64,000 bases of DNA from contig NZ_JASISY010000017.1 of NCBI RefSeq assembly GCF_030063365.1, positions 1 to 64,000 of the forward strand, read 5' to 3'. The position numbers and the translations under genes are program-made. This DNA comes from Cryobacterium sp. PH29-G1. Lineage in GTDB: Bacteria > Actinomycetota > Actinomycetes > Actinomycetales > Microbacteriaceae. Positions within the stretch are counted from its first letter, which is position 1; every line of letters starts with the position of its first letter. Shown piece by piece: positions 38,717 through 48,300 of the stretch. The notes below the pieces were generated by a model. That model saw only the letters and a list, made by a program, of their open reading frames with translations, had not been told where the DNA came from and did not search any database.

Positions 38717-40169
38717 AGTTGCCGCCGGAAAGCTTCTCGCGGAGAGCCGCGAGTGCTTCGTCGTCGGCGAGCGTGCCGGCGCCAGCCGACTCGCTCGAGA
38801 AGGCGGAGCCGGCCGGTGCAACGTCGCTGGGAGCAGCGATCTCGTCGTTCGCGGTCGAAACCTGCTTCTTGTGGGCTTCCCAGCGTGCCTGGGCTGCAGC
38901 GTAGTCCTGCTCCCACTTTTCGCGCTGCTCGTCGAAGCCTTCGCGCCACTCGTTGGTCTCGGAGTCGAAGCCCTCGGGGTACTTGTACTGGCCCTTGTCA
39001 TCGTACTCGGTGAGCATTCCGTAAAGCGCCGGGTCGAACTCGGTACCGTCGGGATCGACGCCGTCGTTGGCCTGCTTGAGGCTCAACGAGATGCGACGAC
39101 GCTCGAGGTCGATATCGATGACCTTGACGAAGACCTCGTCGCCGACCGAGACAACCTGCTCGGCGAGCTCAACGTGCTTGCCGGAGAGTTCGCTGATGTG
39201 CACGAGGCCCTCGATGCCCTCGGCAACGCGAACGAACGCGCCGAACGGAACCAGCTTGGTGACCTTACCCGGTGCAACCTGGCCGATGGCGTGGGTGCGG
39301 GCGAAGACCTGCCACGGGTCTTCCTGCGTAGCCTTGAGGGACAGCGAAACGCGCTCGCGGTCGAGGTCAACTTCGAGGATCTCGACGGTGACTTCCTGGC
39401 CAACTTCAACGACCTCGCTGGCGTGCTCAATGTGCTTCCAGCTGAGCTCGGAAACGTGAACCAGACCATCGACGCCGCCGAGGTCGACGAACGCACCGAA
39501 GTTGACGATCGAGGAGACGACGCCCTTGCGGACCTGTCCCTTCTGGAGGTTGTTGAGGAAGGTGGTGCGGCTTTCGCTCTGCGTCTGCTCCAGCAGGGCG
39601 CGACGCGACAGCACGACGTTGTTGCGGTTCTTGTCGAGCTCAAGGATCTTCGCTTCGATTTCCTGGCCCAGGTACGGGGTCAGGTCGCGAACGCGACGAA
39701 GCTCGATGAGCGATGCCGGCAGGAAGCCGCGCAGGCCGATGTCAACGATGAGTCCACCCTTGACGACCTCGATGACCGAACCGGTGACAACACCGTCGGA
39801 CTCCTTGATCTTCTCAACATCGCCCCATGCACGCTCGTACTGAGCGCGCTTCTTAGAGAGGATGAGGCGGCCTTCTTTGTCTTCTTTCTGAAGAACAAGG
39901 GCCTCGACCAGGTCGCCGACCTTGACAACCTCGGAAGGGTCAACGTCGTGCTTGATGGAAAGTTCGCGGGAGGGAATGACACCCTCAGTCTTGTACCCAA
40001 CGTCGAGGAGAACCTCGTCGCGGTCGATCTTCACTACGGTGCCTTCGATGAGGTCGCCGTCGTTGAAGAATTTCAGAGTCTTTTCGACCGCGGCAAGAAA
40101 GTCTTCAGCAGATCCAATGTCGTTGATGGCGACCTGCTTGGGTGCCCGTTCGGTCGTTGCGATTGTCAT
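38715..40169 (-). CDS. rpsA: 30S ribosomal protein S1
   Basis: 484 residues from ATG at 40169 (TGGAGC about nine bases ahead; the open frame extends to 40304). S1 helps mRNA bind the 30S subunit. Four S1 RNA-binding domains are visible: GDLIEGTVVKIDRDEVLLDVGYKTEG, DGVVTGSVIEVVKGGLIVDIGLRG, KGVVSSIVNFGAFVDLGGVDGLVHVSE and GKVTKLVPFGAFVRVAEGIEGLVHISE. An acidic, disordered tail follows. This four-domain form is typical of Actinobacteria. Neighbours coaE and polA are as in mycobacteria. Confidence 0.97.
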   Translation of the reverse strand: MTIATTERAPKQVAINDIGSAEDFLAAVEKTLKFFNDGDLIEGTVVKIDRDEVLLDVGYKTEGVIPSRELSIKHDVDPSEVVKVGDLVEALVLQKEDKEGRLILSKKRAQYERAWGDVEKIKESDGVVTGSVIEVVKGGLIVDIGLRGFLPASLIELRRVRDLTPYLGQEIEAKILELDKNRNNVVLSRRALLEQTQSESRTTFLNNLQKGQVRKGVVSSIVNFGAFVDLGGVDGLVHVSELSWKHIEHASEVVEVGQEVTVEILEVDLDRERVSLSLKATQEDPWQVFARTHAIGQVAPGKVTKLVPFGAFVRVAEGIEGLVHISELSGKHVELAEQVVSVGDEVFVKVIDIDLERRRISLSLKQANDGVDPDGTEFDPALYGMLTEYDDKGQYKYPEGFDSETNEWREGFDEQREKWEQDYAAAQARWEAHKKQVSTANDEIAAPSDVAPAGSAFSSESAGAGTLADDEALAALREKLSGGN

Positions 40170-40234
40170 GTAGTAGTTGCTCCAGGATGGACATAATCGG
40201 GCCACACGCGAAAGGCAGTTCAGGTGTTGAGGAT

Positions 40235-40337
40235 GTTCCGCGGTACAAATGGACCGTGGAACGCTCCGCGCATGGCAGCGGATAGGACGCCACAAATGTG
40301 ACACTCTATCCTAGCTACCAGACTCCCCCGCAGGCAA
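40235..40337 (-). promoter_or_regulatory. rpsA promoter and leader hairpin
   Basis: On the minus strand TTGCCT (plus 40332-40337) and TAGGAT (plus 40308-40313) are 18 bp apart and form a plausible promoter. The resulting leader of about 130 nt carries a 10-bp stem with one G-U pair, gttccgcggt (40235-40244) / accgtggaac (40253-40262), loop 8. It could serve autoregulation by S1 or only stabilise the message. Confidence 0.5.
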
Positions 40338-40376
40338 CTTGACCGGATAGCGGGTGTTGGGCCGACAGCGGATGCC

Positions 40377-42053
40377 TTACTTCAGCAGGGCCGACCGCAG
40401 GGTATCGAGACCGACGCCACCCAGATCGAGGGCCTCGCGGTGGAAGTCCTTGATCGAGAAGTCCGCGCCCTGACGTTTCTGCGCTGCGTCTCGGAGCTGT
40501 TCCCAGATGCGCTGGCCGACCTTGTAGGACGGCGCCTGCCCCGGCCAGCCGAGATAGCGGTTGACTTCGAATTTGACGAAACCGGCATTCATGTTCACGT
40601 TCTGGCCGAGGAATTCAAACGCGTAATCTGCGGTCCAGGGCCCCGAACCGTCGGGTCGCATCTTGCCGAGATGCACGCCGATGTCGAGAACGACGCGGGC
40701 TGCACGCATCCGCTGCCCGTCCAGCATCCCCAGCCGGTCGGCCGGGTCGTCGAGATACCCGAGCTGTTCCATTAACCGCTCGGCGTACAGTGCCCATCCC
40801 TCAGCATGGCCCGAGGTTCCGGCGAGCTGGCGCCGCCAGGTGTTGAGCTTGGCCCGGTTGTACACGGCCTGGCCGATCTGTAGGTGATGGCCGGGAACCC
40901 CCTCGTGGTAGACGGTGGTGAGCTCGCGCCAGGTGTCGAATTCGGTCACGCCCACCGGCACGGACCACCACATGCGGCCGGGCCGGGAGAAGTCGTCGGT
41001 CGGTCCGGTGTAGTAGATGCCGCCCTCCTGGGTGGGGGCGATCATGCACTCGATGGTTTTGATTTCATTGGGGATGTCGAACTGGGTATCGGCGAGGTCA
41101 GCCACGGCCTTGTCGCTGGTTCGCTGCATCCACTCTTGCAGGGCCTGGGTGCCGTGCAGCTTGCGGCTCGGGTCGGTATCGAGGTACGCGATGGCTTCCA
41201 GCACGCTCGCGCCGGGCTTGATCTGGTCGGCGACCTTTTCTTGCTCCTCGACCATGCGGGCGAGTTCCTGAATGCCCCACTCGTAGGTTTCGTCGAGGTC
41301 GATCGTGGCGCCGAGAAAGCGGCGAGAGGCCAGGGAGTAGAGCTCGCGCCCGATCGCGTCGGCTTCGGTGGCCTTAGCCTCGAGCTCAGCGCTGAAAAAG
41401 GATGCGAGCTTGTCGTAAGCGGCGGCTGAACGGCGGGCGCCGAGGCCGAGATCTTTGGCCAGGGAGGCGGGCAGTGAGCCGTTGTCAAGGGTGGCGTTGG
41501 CTGCGAACTCGGCGAAGAATCCGTCCTTGGCCGCGTGGCGCTTAGCCTGGGCGAGCACCTCACGGACCTGGCGGCGAGCGGGGGTCACCCCGCGTTCCAT
41601 GCCCAGACGCAGCGTCTCGATGTACCCGTCGATGGCGGCGGGCAGATTGCCCAGCCGGGAGGAGATGTTGGCCCAGTCGTCAACGGTACTGGTGGGCATC
41701 AGGTCGAAGATTTCGCGGATCTCCTGAGCTGGCGAAGCGATGACGTTAAGGTCACGCAGCTGCAGCTGGGCGTCGGAGCTCTCAACACTGAGCGACAGCT
41801 CGCTGCGGAGGTCGGTTTGGGTGACTTCGTCGACGCTGTCGACCGGGCGAGCGTCGTCGAGCCGCGCAATCGTCTTTTTGGCCTCCAGCACGTAGTGTTC
41901 ATGGCCAGCCGGAGAGTAATCGCCGTACCGGCCATCGCCCTCGGTGCGACCGATGTACGTGCCCACGGTGGGGTCAAGGTCAACGAGGGTATCCACCCAC
42001 TCTTCGGCGATCTGGTCGATGGCCGTGGGCGCGCGGTGGATGTCATTTGTCAT
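40377..42053 (-). CDS. DUF885 family protein, probable zinc metallopeptidase
   Basis: 558 residues, usual for DUF885. The C-terminal half has TVYHEGVPGHHLQ (about 380-392), an HExxPGHH variant of the HExxH zinc motif, and HAEGWALYAE (about 416-425) which supplies the further Glu ligand. Nearest characterised relatives are M32-like/gluzincin carboxypeptidases and lipoprotein-type DUF885 proteins; this one has no signal peptide, so it is probably a cytosolic peptidase. Lies between rpsA and polA, same strand, with 86 bp to the polA stop. Confidence 0.85.
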   Translation of the reverse strand: MTNDIHRAPTAIDQIAEEWVDTLVDLDPTVGTYIGRTEGDGRYGDYSPAGHEHYVLEAKKTIARLDDARPVDSVDEVTQTDLRSELSLSVESSDAQLQLRDLNVIASPAQEIREIFDLMPTSTVDDWANISSRLGNLPAAIDGYIETLRLGMERGVTPARRQVREVLAQAKRHAAKDGFFAEFAANATLDNGSLPASLAKDLGLGARRSAAAYDKLASFFSAELEAKATEADAIGRELYSLASRRFLGATIDLDETYEWGIQELARMVEEQEKVADQIKPGASVLEAIAYLDTDPSRKLHGTQALQEWMQRTSDKAVADLADTQFDIPNEIKTIECMIAPTQEGGIYYTGPTDDFSRPGRMWWSVPVGVTEFDTWRELTTVYHEGVPGHHLQIGQAVYNRAKLNTWRRQLAGTSGHAEGWALYAERLMEQLGYLDDPADRLGMLDGQRMRAARVVLDIGVHLGKMRPDGSGPWTADYAFEFLGQNVNMNAGFVKFEVNRYLGWPGQAPSYKVGQRIWEQLRDAAQKRQGADFSIKDFHREALDLGGVGLDTLRSALLK

Positions 42054-42139
42054 GAGCTGAGCCTAGGACACGACCGGCCGAACCGGACCCCCATTTGGGG
42101 AAACTTCGCGGTCACTCGCCGGAGCGCGCCGGACCGTGG

Positions 42140-44836
42140 TTAGTGCGCGGCGGCATCCCAGTTGGGGCCGCGGCCGACCTGCACCTCGAGTGGAACCAGC
42201 AGGTCTGCCGCGGACTCCATGTTGTGAGTGACCACCCGGCGCAAGGCATCCCACTCCCCCGGAGCGACATCGAAGATCAATTCGTCGTGTACCTGCAGCA
42301 GCATGCGCGAGTCCATGGTGGCATCCGTCAGGTCGGCGGCGATACCGTTCATCGCGATCTTCATGATGTCGGCGGCTGAACCCTGGATCGGCGCGTTGAG
42401 GGCCGCTCGCTCTGCGTTGTCACGCAGCACGCGCTTCGGGCTGGCCAGGTCGGGGAACGGGCGGCGACGACCGAAGATGGTCTCGGTGTAGCCGTCGACC
42501 TTGGCCTGCTCGACGACGTTGCGGAGATAATCGCGCACCGCGCCGAACCGCTCGAAGTAATCGGTCATGAGCTGCTTGGCCTCTTTGGTGTCGATGCGCA
42601 GCTGACGGGACAGTCCAAAGGCACTGAGGCCGTAGGCCAGTCCGTAGCTCATGGCCTTGACCTTGCTGCGCATCTCACCGCTCACATCGGCGGGTTCGAC
42701 GCCGAAGATCCGTGAACCGACGAAACGATGCAGGTCTTCACCGGCGTTGAAGGCCTCGATCAGCCCGGCATCCTCAGAGAGGTGCGCCATGATGCGCATC
42801 TCGATCTGGGAATAGTCCGCGGTGAGCAGGCTTTCGCTGCCCGCGCCGGCCTGGAAGGCAGCACGAATGCGGCGGCCCTCCTCGGTGCGCACCGGGATAT
42901 TTTGCAGGTTGGGATCGTTCGAGGAGATGCGGCCGGTCGTGGTACCGATCTGCACGTACGTCGTGTGGATGCGGCCGGTCGTATCGATGGCCTTGTCGAG
43001 GGTTTCTACGATCTGGCGCAGCTTGGTGGCGTCACGATGCTTCAGCAGCAGGTCAAGAAACGGATGCGGATTGCTGGCCTGCAGATCGGCGAGAGCGCCG
43101 GCATCCGTTGAAAAACCGGTCTTATTGGCGCGGGTCTTGGGCATCTCCAGCTGATCGAACAAGACGTCTTGTAGCTGTTTGGGTGAGCCGAGGTTCACCT
43201 CGCGCCCGATTTCGGCGTAGGCGGCGGCGGCGAGGCTCGCCGTGCTGGCACCGAGCTCGGCGGACAACTCGGCGAGTTGCTCGTGCGAGACGCTCACTCC
43301 GGCCAGTTCCATATCCGCCAGGGCCAGCAGGGTCGGCAGTTCGATGTCGATCAGCAGTTTGAGCGAGCCCGGGTCGAGCGTTGTTTCGACGGCGCCGAAA
43401 ACCCGGAGGGTGTACCAGGCCTGGGCGGGAGCTCCGGTCTGCTGAGTTTCATCGGGCACGAGCTGATTGGGATCGGCGACGGCCAGAGTTTCGTCGAGGT
43501 ATCGTGACACGAGATCGGCCAAGGTCTTGTCGGGACCGCCCGGGCGAATGAGCCAGGCACCCACCAAGGTGTCGAAAGCCAGACCGCTGAAGGCGAGACC
43601 ACTGCGGCTCAGCGCCTTCACCTGGTGTTTGGCGTCGTTCATTATTTTCGGAGCACCACTCGCGAGCCACGCTTCGAGGGGCGCGTAGTCCTTGCGGTCC
43701 GGCTGCCACGGCAGGTTGATGGTCTCGGTCGAGCTGGCCAGACCGAACCCGATCGCCTTGCCGTCCTGCACCTCGACGGTGAGGCCGAGTCCGGCCGGGT
43801 TGGCGACGATCGCACGGTCCAGCCACGACTGCAGTTCTTCGTCGAGCAGGTCCTGCGCGACGGGAGCCTGGGCGGTCGGTTCTTCGTCGATGACGGCCGC
43901 AGCGGATGCCGCTGCCGCGGCGGCGGCGGCGGCGGCGGCGGGATCTTCGCCGGCGAGCTTGAGCACTCGATCCAGCAGAGTCTTGAATTCAAGTCGCGTG
44001 AAGATGTCGCGCACGGCGTCGGCGTTCATGGCACCGCGTTCCAGCGCGGCCACGGCGACGGGGAGCTCAACATCGGTCACGAGACGGTTGAGCCGGCGAT
44101 TGCGAATCGCGTTCTCTTTCTGCTCGCGCAGGTTATTACCGACAACGCCCTTGATCTCCTCGGCGTGTTCGAGGATGCCGTCGAGGCTGCCGTACAGGCC
44201 GAGCCATTTCACGGCGGTCTTCTCGCCGACCTTACTGATTCCGATGAGGTTGTCGCTGGTTTCACCGACGAGGGCCGCGACGTCCGGGTACTGTTCGGGT
44301 TCGACGCCGTAGCGTTCGCGTACCCGGGCCGGGTCATACCGGGTGAGTGCGGACACCCCCTGGCTGGAGGGATAGAGCAGGGTGACGGTCTCATTGACCA
44401 GCTGGATGGCGTCGCGATCGCCGGAGACGACGAGCACGTTGTACCCGGCCGCGGTGCCCTCAACCGACAGGGTCGCGAGAATATCGTCGGCCTCGAAGTC
44501 TTCTTTGGTGATGGTGGTGATGTTCATCGCGGCGAGAGCTTCTTGCAGCAGCGGGATCTGGCCGAGGAATTCCGGCGGAGTCGCGTTGCGTGTGCCCTTG
44601 TACTCGGGGTATTCCCGGGTGCGAAATGAGGCACGCGAAATGTCGAAGGCAACCGCAAGGTGGGTTGGTTTCTCGTTGCGCAGCAGGCTGAGCAGCATCG
44701 ACAGGAAGCCGTGAATGGCATTCGTATGCTGTCCGTCGTGGGTCTGGAAGCTGTCCACTGGCAGGGCGAAGAACGCCCGGAATGCCAGGGAGTGGCCGTC
44801 GATGATCATCAGGGTAGGCTTTTCGGAGTCCAACAC
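42140..44836 (-). CDS. polA: DNA polymerase I
   Basis: 898 residues; gap filling in repair and removal of Okazaki primers. Domains: 5'-3' exonuclease about 1-290 (LMIIDGHSLAFRAFFALP, DDILATL, VSGDRDAIQLV); a 3'-5' exonuclease-like region about 320-500 that lacks the first acidic DxE motif (TVEVQDGK stands in its place) and so is probably inactive; polymerase domain with motif A DYSQIEMRIMAHLS, motif B RSKVKAMSYGLAYG and motif C VHDELIFD. A run of eleven Ala about residues 300-310 joins the first two. Start GTG at 44836 has GGGGGA close by; TTG one codon later is possible. Confidence 0.97.
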   Translation of the reverse strand: MLDSEKPTLMIIDGHSLAFRAFFALPVDSFQTHDGQHTNAIHGFLSMLLSLLRNEKPTHLAVAFDISRASFRTREYPEYKGTRNATPPEFLGQIPLLQEALAAMNITTITKEDFEADDILATLSVEGTAAGYNVLVVSGDRDAIQLVNETVTLLYPSSQGVSALTRYDPARVRERYGVEPEQYPDVAALVGETSDNLIGISKVGEKTAVKWLGLYGSLDGILEHAEEIKGVVGNNLREQKENAIRNRRLNRLVTDVELPVAVAALERGAMNADAVRDIFTRLEFKTLLDRVLKLAGEDPAAAAAAAAAAASAAAVIDEEPTAQAPVAQDLLDEELQSWLDRAIVANPAGLGLTVEVQDGKAIGFGLASSTETINLPWQPDRKDYAPLEAWLASGAPKIMNDAKHQVKALSRSGLAFSGLAFDTLVGAWLIRPGGPDKTLADLVSRYLDETLAVADPNQLVPDETQQTGAPAQAWYTLRVFGAVETTLDPGSLKLLIDIELPTLLALADMELAGVSVSHEQLAELSAELGASTASLAAAAYAEIGREVNLGSPKQLQDVLFDQLEMPKTRANKTGFSTDAGALADLQASNPHPFLDLLLKHRDATKLRQIVETLDKAIDTTGRIHTTYVQIGTTTGRISSNDPNLQNIPVRTEEGRRIRAAFQAGAGSESLLTADYSQIEMRIMAHLSEDAGLIEAFNAGEDLHRFVGSRIFGVEPADVSGEMRSKVKAMSYGLAYGLSAFGLSRQLRIDTKEAKQLMTDYFERFGAVRDYLRNVVEQAKVDGYTETIFGRRRPFPDLASPKRVLRDNAERAALNAPIQGSAADIMKIAMNGIAADLTDATMDSRMLLQVHDELIFDVAPGEWDALRRVVTHNMESAADLLVPLEVQVGRGPNWDAAAH
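43918..43941. repeat. (CGG)8 microsatellite inside polA
   Basis: Eight perfect CGG triplets (plus strand) encode part of the poly-alanine linker of PolA. Triplet runs of this length can vary by slippage without breaking the frame. Confidence 0.9.
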
Positions 44837-44889
44837 TCCCCCAGCCTACAAGTGTCTTCCAGCCTGGGCTCGCGCGAACAAAGGTGATC

Positions 44890-45315
44890 ATGTTCAATAC
44901 GACTGACGACGCACTCGCCTGGGTTCAGCAGCGCGGTGGCGGAGACCTGGCCGACAAGATGGGGCTGGAGTTCCTCGAGTTCACGATTGACCGGGCCGTG
45001 GCGCGGATGCCTGTGGCCGGCAACACCCAACCGGCCATGCTCATGCACGGTGGCGCCTACGTCGTTCTTGGCGAGTCGCTCGGTTCGATGGCGGCGAACC
45101 TGCACGCCGGACCGGGAAAGCTTGCCGTGGGTATCGAGATCAACGCCTCCCACAATCGTTCGGCGACCTCGGGTTTCGTCACCGGTGTCTGTACCCCGAT
45201 TCACCTGGGCCGCACGCTCACCACCCACGAGATTGCAATCACCGACGATGCCGGACGGCGCTGCTCGACGATTCGCATCACGAACATGATCAAGGACCTG
45301 CCGCCGCGAGAATAG
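44890..45315 (+). CDS. PaaI-type hotdog-fold thioesterase
   Basis: 141 residues from ATG at 44890 with AAAGGTGA just ahead. The family motif HGGAYVVLGESLGSMAA contains the residues that bind and activate the thioester in PaaI/4HBT enzymes, followed by the hotdog strand NRSATSGFVTGVCTPIHLGRT. Likely a cytosolic acyl- or aryl-CoA thioesterase; the substrate (phenylacetyl, hydroxybenzoyl, menaquinone precursor DHNA-CoA) cannot be told. Single plus-strand gene divergent from polA. Confidence 0.88.
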   Translation: MFNTTDDALAWVQQRGGGDLADKMGLEFLEFTIDRAVARMPVAGNTQPAMLMHGGAYVVLGESLGSMAANLHAGPGKLAVGIEINASHNRSATSGFVTGVCTPIHLGRTLTTHEIAITDDAGRRCSTIRITNMIKDLPPRE

Positions 45316-45322
45316 GGCGCTG

Positions 45323-48300
45323 TCAGCGGTCTGGCTCAACCAGGCTGATGAATGCGCTGAGCTCGGCCACGCCGCCCGGAGTGACGGGCAGGTACTCGGT
45401 GAGTGCGGGTGAGTAGACCAGGTAGGCTGCCCATTTCGCCCGCGAGATGGCAACGTTCAAACGGTTTTTCATGATGAGGAACGCCATGCCGCGCGGCACG
45501 TCATCGGCCGAGGAGGCGGCGAGTGTGACAATGGCGACCGCGGCCTCCTGGCCCTGAAATTTATCGACCGTCCCCACCCGAACCTGACGGCACCCAGCGT
45601 CCACGAGCATCTCCCGCACCAGGGTCAGCTGGGCGTTGTACGGGGTGACGACGATAATGTCGGCTTCGGTCAGGGGGTCGGCCACCCGAGCGGTGGTCGG
45701 GTCGGTCCAGAGCCGGCCGAGCGCGCCGCGCACGAGTGCGACGACGACGTGAGCCTCTTCGGTCGAAGCGATCGCATTGCCGGCGTGCCGGACCGGGACC
45801 GCGTGCACGCCGGGCTCGACGCCGACGAGCAGCCGGGTCTCGGTTATCGGATTTGAACGCAGCAGGCCGCCATAGGAAAGGTGCGACACGGGTGCGGTGA
45901 CGGCGGGATGCATCCGACGGCTCTCAGCGAGGAAATAGCCGACGTCGGCCGACAAGACGTCGCGTCCCGCGGCAACCCAACCGAGCGCTGACTGATCGAT
46001 CGGCTCAGGGTGCGTGCCCTGGCTAACCTGCGGCAGCTGTTGCGGGTCGCCGAGGAGCAACAGGTTGTGGGCACTCACACTCGATGAGATGGTCGAGGCG
46101 AGCGAGAATTGTCCGGCTTCGTCGACCACGAGCAGGTCGAGGCTGTGCCGCGGAATGCGCGCCGCATTGCTGAAGTCCCACGCGGTGCCGCCGACGACGA
46201 ATCCGGTCGCGGCGTGCGCCTGGGCGAAGAGCAATTGGCCGTCCTTGGGCAGCGCGGTATGGGTGACCTGCGCCGGGTCGGTGCCGGTTTTGGCTACCTT
46301 CCCGACTAGGTCGGGTTCCAGGCCGGCGGCGACGACGGCGCCCAGCAGATTCTCCACGACCGCGTGGGACTGGGCGACAACGCCGATCTTCCAGCCGTAC
46401 TCGCGCACGAGCGTGGTGATAACGTGGGCACCCAGGTAGGTCTTGCCGGTTCCGGGCGGCCCCTGCACGGCCAGGTACGAGTGGTCGAGGTCGCGCAGGG
46501 TCGCGATCACCGCGGCGATGGTCTGTCCGTCGGCCGATCTCGGTGCGAGCTGCCCGGCACGCGTGCGTGGCGGCGTGCGCCGCAGAATGTCCACCATCGC
46601 ATCCAGCGGCCACGCGGGCTGGGCGGCGACGATGGTTGCGGCCCATTCATCGATGGCGGGTTTCTGCTGCATCGGCCGGGGCGGTGCTGCCGGGGCGAGG
46701 GCGCTCGGCCGATGGCCGTAGCGGGGTATGTCTTTGGGCAGCGTTTCTTCGACCAAGATGCCGCCCTCGGTGGCCTCGAGTACTTTCACGCTGCGGTGGG
46801 TGCGGGCGCCGGCTGCAGCGCCAACATTTTCGAACGGTCCCGGGTATTCGTAGAGCAGGTAAGGCCCGGCCTGGTCCCCCGGTTTGATGCTGCTTCCCGG
46901 GGCGAGCTGCCCGCGCAACCAGAGATGGCGGCGGTCAACGCGCTGCTGGCCCTCACGAAACCAGTCGCGTTCAATATCAACGTGTTCGACAATGAGTACG
47001 TCGCGAGTGTCTTGCCACTCGTCGATGGGATACTCGAGGCGAAAATAATGCCCCCACCAGAAGCTCTTCTGCTCGCGCTGGTGATAGTCGATCGCAGCGG
47101 CGGCGAAGGCCGCCGCGGTCTGGTCAGCGCTGCGCGGAGCGTGTGCGACGGCCGGTGATCGAGCAGCCAGAGCGAGCAGCGCGTCGCGCACGGGCGAGGG
47201 CTCGACGGTGCCGACATCCGCTTCGAGCACGCTGCCGGTCGGCCGGATGCCGGCGGTGCGGGCGAGCGTGAGCAGCCAGTTGCGCAGGCGCACCGTTGAC
47301 ACGCAGTCGTACCGGTTGTAATCAGCAATAGAGTCGAGCATGCGCTGGGCTTCGCTGACGTCGCCGTGCGCGTGCAAATCACGGGCAGCGGCATATTCGG
47401 TGATGGAGTCGGCGGCGTTGGTGACCTCGCCGCCGCGCAGTTCGGCCCCCATATAGAGCGGTTCGAGCTTCTTGATCGAGTAGGAACGCGATCCGACGCG
47501 CATGGTCTTGCGCACGAGCGGATACAGGTCGACCAGTACGTTCTCGCGCAGGAGTTGGTCGATTTGATCTTCGCCGACTCCGTGACGTGCGGCGAGACTG
47601 AGCAGGTGGGTGCGCTCGTAGGCGGCGTAGTGGTACACGTGCAGTCCCGGAAACTGTGCCCGGCGCTCGGCGAGATAGGCCAGAAAGTCGGTGAGCGCCT
47701 TCTTCTCCTCCCGCCAGGTGTGCGCCCAGAACGCACGAAAACTTTCATCCCGATCGACCAAACCGAATAGGTAGTCGAGGCCCCAGTCCTGTGCGTCACC
47801 CGCCGCGTCACTGGCCGTCGGCTCGCCCTCGGTGTAGAGCGGATCGCCCTCAAAATCGAAGAAGATATCACCCGGATCCGGTTCGGGCAGCACGGCCAGC
47901 GCACCCGGGTTGTACAGGTCGATCGGCGGCGGCAGGGTGGACACGGCTTGCAACTGCAACCGCGCCTGCGTCCGCAACGCATCGAGCGTGGAATCTGCTA
48001 GTCCGGTGAGGCTGCCGGTGGAGGCAGCAAGGTCGTCGATGGTGTCGATGCCCGCCGCCGCCAGACGGGCGCGCTGTGACAACCGCAATCCGGCAACGAG
48101 CAGGGGATCCCGATGCTCCTGCACCTCGATCTCGCAGGTGGCGCACCGTCCGCAGACGGTATATCGCGCGTCTCCCCAGGCTACGGCCGCAGCATCGACC
48201 AGGCGCTCCGCGATGATCTGCACGAGCCGCGCTTTGCGTTTACGGTAGACCGGCACAATGTCTGCGAGCCGATGCACGCTCACCGAGCCGTCACCGAGCA

